Assembly (NCBI GenBank): GCA_016703625.1 | Contig: JADJBP010000008.1 | Coordinates: 62,001-126,000 of the forward strand | Direction: 5' to 3' | Length of the DNA stretch: 64,000 nt | Source of the DNA: Chitinophagaceae bacterium | GTDB taxonomy: Bacteria > Bacteroidota > Bacteroidia > Chitinophagales > Chitinophagaceae | Part shown: in pieces, positions 20,941-29,243 of the stretch | Layout of the letters: each line of letters starts with the position of its first letter | How positions within the stretch are numbered: the first letter of the stretch is position 1 | Made by a program: the position numbers and the translations under genes | The notes under the pieces: generated by a model | Database searches by the model: none | Seen by the model: only the letters and a program-made list of their open reading frames with translations | Told to the model about the DNA's origin: nothing

Positions 20941-21188
20941 TTACCTGATCTTTAAAACAGGCCTTAATTTATAATCGCCCGTTCCTTCTTTTTTTACAGA
21001 TAAGGCTGCATCAAAATCAATGATGATCGTTTCCAGGGTAGCCTGTAATGTCCTGCTGATCTTTATTTTCAATCCCGATTCTGAACCGCTAGGAATCGTT
21101 AACGGATACACGATACCCGCATCTTTAATGGTATTGCAAAGGTGGCTATGCATGCCATTGCTGCGAGGATCATGATATTTTTTTTCAT
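20941..21188 (-). pseudogene. DUF4382 lipoprotein remnant (internal deletion)
   Basis: The start MKKNIMILAAMACIATF looks like the signal peptide of a DUF4382 lipoprotein. The C-terminal 55 residues in another frame, from NTIKDAGIVYPLTIPSG to GDYKLRPVLKIR, match the end of DUF4382 proteins. The lipobox cysteine and the whole central domain, probably more than 100 residues, are missing between them. Junction near 21130-21140. Either a real decay product or an assembly deletion. Confidence 0.6.
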
Positions 21189-21269
21189 AGTTATATTTTT
21201 TATATAACAACCCATTGAGAAAATCATGCCAATAACTGAAAATGTGAAAAAGTTTATATAACGGGCAAA

Positions 21270-22240
21270 TCATTGATGTGCAATGATAAAAACCGCAGGC
21301 ACCGGACGCTGCAATCCTTTACTGCTGGGTGTAATAGTTTCTTTTCCATTAACCAGCATACAACTGCTTCCGCCTCCATCCAAGTTCAATGCTTCTATAC
21401 AACCCAGGTCTTTTAAGAGCTTTGCTTCCTGTTCAAGTGTTGCACCTTCGGCAATGCCCGGTAACCTGCCCTGGATTGCCATGATGATGAGATAACCATC
21501 ACCTGTATAACCCATACAGGTCCTTGGGTGTTTATCGTTGATGGCTTTACCGGTGAACATCATTTCCTTTTCATTAAATATCATTACAGTTCCAGACTGT
21601 ACTAAAACCGGCCCGCCACCGATGGCTGTTTGCATTCTCCATCTTTGTGGCAGTTTTTCATCACTTATTGTTCCGGTAACACGCACTTCTGACTCCTCCC
21701 GGAAAGGAGGAAACTGCCAGGCTTTTGCAAAATCTTTAGTGCTGTCTGTTACTATCCAGGCAACGTCTGCATTCCTGTTTTTCCTGATTCCAATTGCACT
21801 TCTGTTAATTTTAATAACGTATTCTGTGCTATCGGCACGTTTTCTTTTTACTGATTTGATATTTTGTGATACGACTTCCCATTTTAATAACTACATTTAA
21901 ATTCTGATTGGTTGCAAACTGAAAAAGTTCCATTAACAACCAGCAATGGTTTATCATTCTTCTCATAAAATTGCAAGGGAGTTAATCTTCTGCCCAATGT
22001 TGTATCAACAGTAAAATCAAGTTTCCTGTCTTTCAGCTTCGCTTTTACAAAAAAAGCAATAAAAGGTTTACCATCTAAAGAATCAGTGGTTTTAAAAACC
22101 TGCACAGTTGAAGGCAGGGGTCCATAGTCAGCATCAACATTTATCCATTGTACCTGGCCAAAAGAAGCGGTGGGAAAATAAAAACAAACAGCCAGTAATA
22201 TACCGGCTGCTACTATTTTAGATGCTTCGTTCCTCAGCAT
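21270..22240 (-). CDS. Phosphodiester glycosidase (NAGPA) family protein (several frameshifts)
   Basis: The C-terminal half (21270-21686) carries the NAGPA signatures AIGGGPVLV, GYTGDGYLIIMAIQGR and ALNLDGGGSSCML. The N-terminal half (to 22240) has a hydrophobic leader and VQWINVDADYGPLPS and LLVVNGTF. Between 21687 and 21925 the frame changes at least three times, yet the intervening translation (NIKSVKRKRADSTEYVIKI, then AIGIRKNRNADVAWIVTDS) is sensible. The ATG at 22240 overlaps the lipA stop and lies inside an extragenic repeat, so the native start is uncertain. The predicted enzyme cleaves phosphodiester-linked sugars outside the cytoplasm. Confidence 0.75.
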
Positions 22241-22244
22241 GACA
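22220..22244 (-). repeat. Dispersed extragenic repeat at the lipA/NAGPA junction
   Basis: On the minus strand this reads TGTCATGCTGAGGAACGAAG followed by CATCT, a sequence I recognise as a very common dispersed repeat in Bacteroidota genomes. Here it encodes the last residues of lipA (LSC) and the first residues of the next gene (MLRNEAS). Confidence 0.6.
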
Positions 22245-23160
22245 GGCTTTTTTCTTCTTTCCATTTATTTTTTCCATAACCGGGGATCACATGTTTTTCT
22301 GAATGATACGAAGACCTTACCAGCGGTCCACTTTCCACATAATCCAAACCCAGGTTGTACCCGATCTCCCGGTACTCAGCAAACTCATCGGGGTGCACAA
22401 AACGGGCTACCGCTAAATGTTTTTTTGTGGGTTGCAGGTATTGTCCGATGGTAACAACATCTACCCCGTTAGCCTGCAGGTCTTTTAAAGTCTGGATCAC
22501 TTCTTCCCTTGTTTCGCCAAGTCCAAGCATGATGCCGCTTTTTGTTCGCATACTGCCAGCTTTCAATATCCTCAGGGTGTTCAGGCTCTGGCGGTATTTG
22601 GCCTGTATACGAACCTGCCTGGTGAGCCTTTCGGTGGTTTCAATATTATGGCTCACCACTTCGGGTGCTGCATCAATGATGCGCTGAATGTTTTCCGCGT
22701 TCCCTTTAAAATCGGGGATCAGTGTTTCTAAAGTGGTGCCCGGGTTTAAGGCTTTGATGGCTTTTATGGTATTGTACCAGATTATACTGCCCCCGTCTTT
22801 CAGTTCATCCCTGTCAACAGAAGTAATAACGGCGTGCTTGACTTTCATCAGGTTAATGGCTTCTGCTACCCGTTGTGGCTCGTCCCAATCCACTTCCAGG
22901 GGCCTGCCGGTAGCTACATTGCAAAATCCGCAGCTGCGGGTGCAGATATTACCCAAAATCATAAAAGTTGCCGTGCCTTCGCCCCAGCATTCACCCATGT
23001 TGGGACAGTTCCCGCTTTCACAAATGGTATGCAGCTTATGATTATCAACCAGTTTGCGAACATGGCGGTATTCTTCTCCAATGGGTAATTTTACCCTTAA
23101 CCAATCAGGCTTTTTTTCTTTTTGTGCTGCTATTCCGTCAGGTACGGTTAATGATGTCAT
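22234..23160 (-). CDS. lipA: Lipoyl synthase
   Basis: A radical SAM enzyme inserting two sulfurs into octanoyl groups on lipoyl domains. The intact 308-residue protein has the auxiliary cluster cysteines C47, C52 and C58 (CESGNCPNMGEC) and the radical SAM cluster C73, C77 and C80 (CTRSCGFC), followed by VTSVDRDELKDGGS. The C-terminal RSSYHSEK serine region is present. The final residues EEKSLSC derive from an extragenic repeat. Confidence 0.97.
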   Translation of the reverse strand: MTSLTVPDGIAAQKEKKPDWLRVKLPIGEEYRHVRKLVDNHKLHTICESGNCPNMGECWGEGTATFMILGNICTRSCGFCNVATGRPLEVDWDEPQRVAEAINLMKVKHAVITSVDRDELKDGGSIIWYNTIKAIKALNPGTTLETLIPDFKGNAENIQRIIDAAPEVVSHNIETTERLTRQVRIQAKYRQSLNTLRILKAGSMRTKSGIMLGLGETREEVIQTLKDLQANGVDVVTIGQYLQPTKKHLAVARFVHPDEFAEYREIGYNLGLDYVESGPLVRSSYHSEKHVIPGYGKNKWKEEKSLSC

Positions 23161-23198
23161 GAAAGGAAATGCTTTTAATGTAATCGAATGATCGGTGA

Positions 23199-23990
23199 TT
23201 ATTTTCTTTTGCCAAACAATACCGTAAAGTATGCCGAAAAGAAAAATGAATTTTCCTTATTGTTAAACATCTGCGGGATCTTTTTGGTATAATATTCTGC
23301 TGCTACCCCAACTTCAATGGCTGCTACCAGGTCATTGTAACGGCCATAGTCAAAACGCAGTCCCGGTTTTACATAAAATCCCGGTGTCAATTTTAATTGG
23401 TTCCATCCTTTGCCGAAGCCCGGCCCGCCGTAATATGGCCCCGATTTAAAAAGTAAACTGTCTTCCGAGTCATATCGTATGAAGGTACGCTGCCCGTTCT
23501 TGTCAACCTCAACTTCGTATGCACGCAAAAATCCCAAACTCAAACCGCCGCCAATATTCCCGGTAATACTTACCCCGTTCTTATTGCTTTTGTTACCCAG
23601 TAAGAACTGTTTTTGCACCCCCAGTTTTAACGGGTAAAAAAAATTGACCTTTCCATATATGATAGGCGATGTAGGCGCAATGGAGTTGCTTTGCTTCTCT
23701 TCTTTCTGATGCTTGCGTTCTGCAATTTCCACCTGAAACAAGGTTGCCGATCTTACAGATTTAGAATATCCTTTTTCAAAAGATACAGCATACCCGTCCG
23801 TGATCAGTTTGATCCCAAAAGCATAATGTTTCCGGTAAGCGATCACACCTTCTTCCTCTGCTTTTATCTGTGCGTTTACCCTTGCCCGCTTTTCTTCTTT
23901 CCGGGTCTGCTTTGATGACTTGCCGGTTTCCTGCGAAAATGCCGGGAAAGAAAAGGATACGGCTGTTAAAAGAATTAATATTGGCTTCAT
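23199..23990 (-). CDS. Secreted beta-rich protein of unknown function
   Basis: A 263-residue protein with signal peptide MKPILILLTAVSFSFPAFSQ, a short charged stretch (KSSKQTRKEEKRARVN), then alternating aromatic/hydrophobic strands (FFYPLKLGVQKQFLLG, FYVKPGLRFDYGRYND) ending FFSAYFTVLFGKRK. This pattern suggests a small outer membrane beta-barrel. I cannot name a family. It is transcribed toward lipA with a 38-bp gap, possibly as one unit. Confidence 0.65.
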   Translation of the reverse strand: MKPILILLTAVSFSFPAFSQETGKSSKQTRKEEKRARVNAQIKAEEEGVIAYRKHYAFGIKLITDGYAVSFEKGYSKSVRSATLFQVEIAERKHQKEEKQSNSIAPTSPIIYGKVNFFYPLKLGVQKQFLLGNKSNKNGVSITGNIGGGLSLGFLRAYEVEVDKNGQRTFIRYDSEDSLLFKSGPYYGGPGFGKGWNQLKLTPGFYVKPGLRFDYGRYNDLVAAIEVGVAAEYYTKKIPQMFNNKENSFFFSAYFTVLFGKRK

Positions 23991-24047
23991 GTAATCTGTT
24001 TACTGGCGTAAATTTATGCAAAAATACTATCTGCTGTTTAAAGATGA

Positions 24048-24055
24048 TACATTTG
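24048..24055 (+). promoter_or_regulatory. Candidate -7 box upstream of osmC-like gene
   Basis: TACATTTG matches TAnnTTTG and lies 57 bp before the OsmC ATG. No clear -33 partner. Confidence 0.4.
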
Positions 24056-24112
24056 CGTTAAGAACTGCTGCATTTCGGGCAATAAAAACTATAATCATTT
24101 AAATTTTAACAA

Positions 24113-24517
24113 ATGACAGCCACCATTGTTTATACCGGAAATTTAAGGTGCACCTGCACCCATTTACAAAGCGGAACGGTTACAGAAACCGACGCTCCTA
24201 CCGATAACAGGGGCAAAGGCGAACGTTTTAGCCCTACAGATACGCTTTGTGTTGCCCTGGCTACCTGCATCATAACAACCATGGCCATAAAAGCAAATGA
24301 TATGGAAATCGACCTTGCAGATACAACCATTTCCCTAACAAAACATATGTTAAGCGATCCCCGCAGGATCGGTAAAATTGATGTGATACTGGATTTCCCT
24401 GCTTCATTGCAGTTGAATGAAAAAGACAGGATCATTTTACAAAGGACCGGCGATAATTGCCCGGTCATGAAAAGCCTGCACCCCGACATGGAAGTGCATG
24501 TGGAATATAACTGGTAA
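24113..24517 (+). CDS. OsmC family peroxiredoxin-like protein
   Basis: A 134-residue OsmC/Ohr fold with the two redox cysteines at C52 (ALATCIITTM) and C116 (GDNCPVMKSL), the spacing expected for thiol-dependent organic peroxide reductases. The N-terminal YTGNLRC and the R/E-containing GKGERFSPTD are typical of the YhfA/OsmC branch. Intact, standing alone. Confidence 0.9.
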   Translation: MTATIVYTGNLRCTCTHLQSGTVTETDAPTDNRGKGERFSPTDTLCVALATCIITTMAIKANDMEIDLADTTISLTKHMLSDPRRIGKIDVILDFPASLQLNEKDRIILQRTGDNCPVMKSLHPDMEVHVEYNW

Positions 24518-24691
24518 AACCCGCACACCCCATACCCCCTCCACCCTTTTCCTTCGACTCCTGCTGATTGCGGGACAGGTACGCTCAGGATGAGGAGGAA
24601 CCTGGACCCTGAATTGTCAGGATCTTTTTTTTCTGTGTTTCTGTGCTTCTGTGGCAATATCCCCGGGTGGCCGAAGGCCATGCCAAAATAC
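24518..24691. repeat. Intergenic region rich in dispersed-repeat fragments
   Basis: This gap holds fragments of the kind seen in other intergenic gaps of this window: TTCCTTCGACTCCTGCTG with CGCTCAGGATGAGGAGGA (24557-24600) and TCTGTGTTTCTGTGCTTC (24632-24649). No ORF or tRNA is visible. Confidence 0.4.
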
Positions 24692-25951
24692 TCATAGGCT
24701 CCTGATCAGCTTATTTCCGATACTGCAATCGAGGCAACGTTTTTTGCTGCAGTATTCATTCTTCAACTGGATCAGCGCCTGCGAATCAAAGGCTGTTTTA
24801 TTGTTCACCTGTAAAGCGGCAAATCCCCTGGTGATGGCATTTTTTTCGGCTTTGATCTGATCCATCCATTGCAGCGCCTTATCCTTAATTACATTTTCAT
24901 TGTGGTGATGGCCGTATGCAAATAAAACGGGCACAACTGTATTGATCAGGATATTATCGATCATCTGTTCCCCGAGTTTCTTCTTTTTAAAGGCTGATGT
25001 TACATCAAAAACATAATGGTAATGCCAGTAATCATTGGCTGTTACCTGTAACAGATCCCGGATGGTTTTTACATCCGGGCTTTCTTTTATTTTTGAAAAA
25101 AGCTGGTGGCTTTTATGCAGCAGCATGGCCAGTTGTGCCAGTCTTACGGTAGGGAAATTAGATGGACGCATGCGTAAAAAGATCATACCGGCTTCAACCT
25201 TCTTCAGGCCATATTTCTTTTTTAAAAACAGGTATTCTCTTTGGAGCAGTTTAGGGTAATCCCCGGTAAGGTCAGCATCCAGCAAACCGGCCTGGCCAAA
25301 TAACAATGCTTCTGCCTGGTGGATCTGCCCCCTGTTTTTAGCCAGCACAGTAATGGGTATTGAACGGGCTACATTTTCAAATGCCGCAGCATTCAGTTTT
25401 ATGCCAAAGTTTTTGGCCAGTAGCCACCAGCATATTTCTTCCCAGTGGTTTTTATTTTTTTGAAGCAGGTCAAAAATATTTTTGGTCTTGTTTTCCAGCC
25501 TGTCAACCAGCATTCTTTCTTTAAGGCTTTGCCAGGTGAGACTGTTGACCCCGTGAATATTTTTTTCGCAGGGGATAAAAGACCCGGAATTCATTAGCTC
25601 ATCATATTTATGGAGCAACAGTTTGGGCACTTTGTCTTCCAGAACCAATGTTGAAAATGGCAAATGCAGCTGAACATCATTTTTCCAGACCACGTGCAGG
25701 ATCACGTTCTTATAATTTTTATCGCCGCTGTGTTTGTGATCATTCCAGTGTGATGCATGGGTGTGCAGTTCGATACTGCCGGCCCATGTGGTATCAGCTA
25801 TTTTTATTTTAGCATCAATAAAATCGGGGCCCTGGTTGGTATTGAGTGTGCCGGGATGAATAACCTGCAGGAGTTCTCCCTCATCTGTCCGCAGATCATT
25901 GAAGTTAAAATACCGGAATTGCCAGATATATTGCAGCATCCGTTCGGTCAA
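24692..25951 (-). CDS. DUF2851 family protein
   Basis: An intact 419-residue protein with the family hallmarks MLQYIWQFRYFNFNDLRT, GPDFIDAKIKI, GSIELHTHASHWNDHKH and VILHVVW near the N-terminus and the C-terminal CSKKRCLDCSIGNKL cysteine cluster. The N-terminal GPDFxxA and SIExH motifs suggest a metal-dependent enzyme, but no activity is established to my knowledge. It is last in a run kdsC-like, ubiA-like, maf, DUF2851 with short gaps. Confidence 0.88.
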   Translation of the reverse strand: MTERMLQYIWQFRYFNFNDLRTDEGELLQVIHPGTLNTNQGPDFIDAKIKIADTTWAGSIELHTHASHWNDHKHSGDKNYKNVILHVVWKNDVQLHLPFSTLVLEDKVPKLLLHKYDELMNSGSFIPCEKNIHGVNSLTWQSLKERMLVDRLENKTKNIFDLLQKNKNHWEEICWWLLAKNFGIKLNAAAFENVARSIPITVLAKNRGQIHQAEALLFGQAGLLDADLTGDYPKLLQREYLFLKKKYGLKKVEAGMIFLRMRPSNFPTVRLAQLAMLLHKSHQLFSKIKESPDVKTIRDLLQVTANDYWHYHYVFDVTSAFKKKKLGEQMIDNILINTVVPVLFAYGHHHNENVIKDKALQWMDQIKAEKNAITRGFAALQVNNKTAFDSQALIQLKNEYCSKKRCLDCSIGNKLIRSL

Positions 25952-25976
25952 AGAAACCTTTAAACCATGTACCGTT

Positions 25977-26538
25977 TTAAACGTTCAAACCCTGCAACGC
26001 CTGTACCACCCTGCTTACCGGCAAACCCATCACATTGTTAGAAATCGCCCGTTACTGATCTGATCCCAACCACCCCGATCCATTCCTGGATGGCATAGGC
26101 ACCCGCTTTGTCGTAGGGCTGATAATGGTCCACATAAAATTCATTCTGCGCCCTGCTTAACTGTATGAAAACAGACCTCGGTAGTTTCGGCAAAAGCAAT
26201 TTCTTTTTCCATGTACCGGATCACCACACCGGTAATTACTTCGTGTTGTTTACCGAAAGCATGGACAGGATCCTTACGGCATCTTCACGGTCTGCGGGTT
26301 TACCAATGATATGGTGATCCAGCACCACTATGGTATCTGCAGCAAGAATGGGTATGTTGCCGGGATGTTTAATGGCCAGGGCCTTATTGCGGGCAATATG
26401 TATTGCAATTTCATCCATGGCTAAACCGGCCGGGTAAGTTTCATCTGTTTCTTTAACCAGTACATCAAACGGAATTTCGGCCCACTCCAGTAATTGTTTA
26501 CGCCGGGGTGACTGTGATGCTAAAATGATCTTTTGCAT
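25977..26538 (-). CDS. maf: Maf-like nucleotide pyrophosphatase (frameshifted)
   Basis: It starts MQKIILASQSPRRKQLLEWA, with ADTIVVLDHHIIGKP. Three one-base losses (near 26250, 26158 and 26042) hide the rest, which reads HEVITGVVIRY, then NEFYVDHYQPYDKAGAYAIQ, and finally NNVMGLPVSRVVQAL to stop 25977. The repaired length of about 188 residues is normal. Maf proteins hydrolyse non-canonical or pyrimidine nucleoside triphosphates. It lies between a UbiA-type prenyltransferase (17 bp) and DUF2851 (25 bp). Confidence 0.9.
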
Positions 26539-26555
26539 AATGGATGGAAAAAAAA

Positions 26556-27503
26556 CTATGAATAAATTTTAAAGAATATCATGGATACTAAACCGGCCAG
26601 CATTACAAATTTAATGGCTGAGCTAAGCTCGTGATAATCTTTTGGCACCTGTGCCATAAATAATTTCCGCAGTATCCAGATCAAAGGAAAAATGATCAGC
26701 AGGATGCAGTAAACCGAGCTCCATATCCATCCAAACTGCAATACATAGACCTGTACAATGCTGATCATACCTATCAACACAACCAGCCATACAGCTACAA
26801 ATACCTTGCTGGCAGGTATTCCCCAGGCTATGGGCATGGTTTTACAGCCATACCGGTTGTCGCCGTCAATGTCTTCCAGGTCCTTTACCACTTCCCTGAT
26901 AAGAGAAATAACAAAAGCAAAACCGGCATATAAAAAGGAGATGCGGATAAAACGGGTATTATACAAGGTAAAATAAACCTGGTCGCAGTTGCTGCAGTAA
27001 AAACTTTTGTAATAGCATAAAAAACAAACGATCACCACCCAGGCCGTAAGGGCCGATATTAAAATATTGCCCCACAGCAGTTTCTTTTTTAACGTGATGG
27101 AATAACCGAACAATAAAAAGGCACAGATAATATTGGAACCTGTAAGCCAGAAGACCGCTGAGTTCAGATCAATATACAGGCTGATGATGATGGCCGTAAA
27201 GGAAAATAAAAGATGCAGCACGATGGCCCATATCCTTTTGATCACTTTATCGATCACCGTGCGGTCAGGTTTGTTCACCTGGTCAATGTTCAGATCGAAA
27301 TAGTCGTTGATGATATAACCCGCAGCTGCAATTAAAACCGATGCAACCATCAGCAGGCCAAAATGCAGGTTATCAAACCGGGTATAAATGCCTTTGCTGA
27401 AAAGTGGCTGTACCAGCGAAAAATAAAACAATACCTGTGTTACGGCAATCATAACCAGGTTGGGCCAGCGAACCAGTCTGAAAAATGCTGCGAGTAGTTT
27501 CAC
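26556..27503 (-). CDS. UbiA-family prenyltransferase (geranylgeranylglycerol-phosphate type)
   Basis: An intact 315-residue membrane protein with about nine hydrophobic helices. The two aspartate motifs are NDYFDLNIDQVNKPDR around residue 66 and DLEDIDGDNRYGCKT around residue 208, which bind prenyl diphosphate through magnesium. The Bacteroidota genes in this context are usually named geranylgeranylglycerol-phosphate geranylgeranyltransferase, but the substrate cannot be told from sequence alone. It sits between the KdsC-like phosphatase and maf. Confidence 0.88.
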   Translation of the reverse strand: MKLLAAFFRLVRWPNLVMIAVTQVLFYFSLVQPLFSKGIYTRFDNLHFGLLMVASVLIAAAGYIINDYFDLNIDQVNKPDRTVIDKVIKRIWAIVLHLLFSFTAIIISLYIDLNSAVFWLTGSNIICAFLLFGYSITLKKKLLWGNILISALTAWVVIVCFLCYYKSFYCSNCDQVYFTLYNTRFIRISFLYAGFAFVISLIREVVKDLEDIDGDNRYGCKTMPIAWGIPASKVFVAVWLVVLIGMISIVQVYVLQFGWIWSSVYCILLIIFPLIWILRKLFMAQVPKDYHELSSAIKFVMLAGLVSMIFFKIYS

Positions 27504-27551
27504 GTATTATTTCTCCGGCGAAAATAAGCATTGATAAATGAAATCAGCCAT

Positions 27552-28073
27552 TTACCTTGAAACAACCGTTGTACCGGTATCCCAATGGCCGTTTAATTTC
27601 AATACTTTTTCAATCACGTCCCTTGCACAGCCTTTGCCGCCTTCAACGGGAGAAATGTACAGTGAGATTTGTTTTATTTCAGGAACAGCATCTGCAGGGC
27701 AACAGGGTAAACCGGTTAACTGCATGGGATTATAATCGGGGATATCATCTCCCATGAATAAAACTTCATCCAATTTTAAACCGTGCCCTGAAACATATGA
27801 CAGCAGTTTTTCTTTTTTGTCATCAATTTTTATAAAACAATCTGTAACACCCAGTTTTTCAAGTCTTGTTTTTACGGCTTCTGAAGTTCCACCTGAAATA
27901 ACAACAACCCGGTACCCTTTTTTTACAGCAAGTTGCAGGGCATATCCATCCTTTATATTCATTTGGCGTGCCTGTTGTCCATCTTCTAATATCAACAGGG
28001 TTCCATCGGTGAGCACACCGTCAACGTCGAAAACAAAGGTTTTAATGGATTTAAATTTTTCGAGAATGTTCAT
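27552..28073 (-). CDS. KdsC-like HAD phosphatase
   Basis: A 173-residue HAD protein of the C0 (capless, tetrameric) type: FVFDVDGVLTDGTL with the nucleophile aspartate, VVISGGTS (motif II), then K104-region KIDDKKEKL and the motif III FMGDDIPDYNPM. The family removes phosphate from 3-deoxy-octulosonate 8-phosphate or related sugar acids used in LPS. The upstream region contains two copies of a structured repeat, the first starting 4 bp from the ATG. Confidence 0.88.
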   Translation of the reverse strand: MNILEKFKSIKTFVFDVDGVLTDGTLLILEDGQQARQMNIKDGYALQLAVKKGYRVVVISGGTSEAVKTRLEKLGVTDCFIKIDDKKEKLLSYVSGHGLKLDEVLFMGDDIPDYNPMQLTGLPCCPADAVPEIKQISLYISPVEGGKGCARDVIEKVLKLNGHWDTGTTVVSR

Positions 28074-28076
28074 ACA

Positions 28077-28165
28077 GTTAATCCGTTAATTTGTTAATCT
28101 GTTAATTCGTGGGGAGTATGAGGTTGTAAAAGCTTTTAAAGTCTGCCTGGTTTTACCAATTAACC
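28077..28165 (+). repeat. Structured AT-rich element, copy 1
   Basis: The left arm is a run of GTTAATnnn units (GTTAATCCGTTAATTTG...), then the core CGTGGGGAGTATGAGGTTG, an inner stem GTAAAA...TTTTAC around AGCTTTTAAAG, and a right arm CAATTAACC that can pair with the left arm. It fills the gap directly upstream of kdsC. The drawn orientation is that of GGGGAGTAT. Confidence 0.7.
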
Positions 28166-28169
28166 TAAT

Positions 28170-28298
28170 GTTAATCCGTTTTGTAGTTAATCTGTTAATC
28201 CGTGGGGAGTATCTGTTTGTAGGAGCTTTTAATGTCACCTTGGTCCTACTAATTAACTAATTAACCAATTAACGTATTAACGTATTAACGTATTAACG
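28170..28298 (+). repeat. Structured AT-rich element, copy 2
   Basis: Same organisation: GTTAATCCG arm, CGTGGGGAGTATCTGTTTG core, inner stem GTAGGA...TCCTAC, and right arm ATTAACTAATTAACC followed by three perfect 9-bp units GTATTAACG (28274-28300 region). Compared with copy 1 the inner stem changed on both sides, preserving pairing. The iscX stop codon (28300-28302) is immediately adjacent. Confidence 0.7.
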
Positions 28299-28299
28299 T

Positions 28300-28536
28300 T
28301 TATTTCTGGTTATCCCTCCACTCATACACCCAGGTGCTCTGTATCATTTCCAGGTGGCCTTCATTGCTTTCTTCGGCTTTGCCGGCAAATTTCGGAATTT
28401 CCAGGACCCATTTATGCAGGTCGGTAAAACGGATGCGGTAAATTTTGCTTTCGCCAAAATCATCTCCAAAGCGTTCGTACAGTTTCATGGCGATGTCTTC
28501 GTAATCGTTCCAGTGTATGGGGGGTTCAAAGGTCAT
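28300..28536 (-). CDS. iscX: IscX-like Fe-S assembly protein
   Basis: A 78-residue acidic protein. The pattern WNDYEDIAMKLYERFGDD, YRIRFTDLHKWVLEIPKF and SNEGHLEMIQSTWVYEW matches IscX/YfhJ (W-x-D near the start, RFTDxHxW and the SNE motif). IscX binds IscS and iron and modulates the Isc system. A 2Fe-2S ferredoxin lies upstream on the same strand, the partner it also has in the classical isc operon. Both flanking gaps are filled with the structured AT-rich element. Confidence 0.88.
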   Translation of the reverse strand: MTFEPPIHWNDYEDIAMKLYERFGDDFGESKIYRIRFTDLHKWVLEIPKFAGKAEESNEGHLEMIQSTWVYEWRDNQK

Positions 28537-28538
28537 AA

Positions 28539-28640
28539 TTGGTTTATTGGTTTATTGGTTAATCCGTGAGGAGTATGCATATGTAAAAGCTTTTATTGTT
28601 TATGGTCTTCCTACCAATTAACGGATTAACAGATTTACAG
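28539..28640 (+). repeat. Structured AT-rich element, copy 3
   Basis: Left arm TTGGTTTATTGGTTAATCCG, core GTGAGGAGTATGCATATG, GTAAAAGCTTTTATTG, right arm CCTACCAATTAACGGATTAA. Inner-stem pairing is only partial (GTA with TAC). It begins three bases from the iscX start codon. Confidence 0.65.
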
Positions 28641-28757
28641 ATAGTTAATTAGTTAATCCGGAGGGAGTATGTAATTGTAAGCGCTTTTAAATTTAAATGG
28701 CGTTTTACAAATTAACGGATTAACGGATTAACAAATTAACGTATTAACAGATTTACG
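28641..28757 (+). repeat. Structured AT-rich element, copy 4
   Basis: Left arm ATAGTTAATTAGTTAATCCG, core GGAGGGAGTATGTAATTG, inner stem TTGTAAGCGC...GCGTTTTACAA (one bulge), right arm AATTAACGGATTAACGG continuing to the fdx stop codon. The trailing CGTTTATT is shared with the end of copy 2. Confidence 0.65.
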
Positions 28758-28761
28758 TTTA

Positions 28762-29106
28762 TTACTCTCCCAAAAACTGTGTCTGGTCAGGCAAAGTAAC
28801 TGAAATATTTCCGGTTCCTTCCTGTAAAACACACTGGCATCCCAAACGTGAATTGATACGCGGGTTTACGGCCCGGTCTATAAAATCCTCTTCCTTATCG
28901 CTCAGTTCTTCTAAAAAAGAATCCCCGCTATCCACGTATATATGGCAGGTGCTGCATGCACAAACGCCGCCGCAGTTGTGATGTAATTCAATGTCATTTT
29001 TCAACGCCACTTCCAGAATAGACTGGTCGGGTTCAATTCCTGACAGGGTTATGGGTTCCAAACCTTTCTGTTCAAACTTAAATGTTATATTGTACATATC
29101 CTGCAA
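28762..29106 (-). CDS. fdx: 2Fe-2S ferredoxin, ISC type
   Basis: A 114-residue adrenodoxin-like ferredoxin with cluster ligands C45, C51, C54 and C90 (spacing CX5CX2CX35C) in HHNCGGVCACSTCHIYV and RLGCQC. The C-terminal SVTLPDQT matches ISC ferredoxins, which supply electrons for cluster assembly. The start could be the first ATG at 29106 or the next at codon 4 (MYNITF). Paired with iscX downstream. Confidence 0.93.
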   Translation of the reverse strand: MQDMYNITFKFEQKGLEPITLSGIEPDQSILEVALKNDIELHHNCGGVCACSTCHIYVDSGDSFLEELSDKEEDFIDRAVNPRINSRLGCQCVLQEGTGNISVTLPDQTQFLGE

Positions 29107-29243
29107 ATTTCGGGTTGCAAACCTACTTTAAATTACCAATTAGGGAAAATATAACTTACCGGATCGCGTTTTAAATTTGAAATACAGAAAGGTTTTATTA
29201 ATTTCCGATCTAAATCTTACGACGCTTGCCTACAAAAACAGCT

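Noticed and set aside
28077..28757. CRISPR array in the repeat-rich gaps around iscX.
   Set aside because: The repeats are 9-bp units within larger hairpin elements, with no regular spacers and no cas genes nearby.
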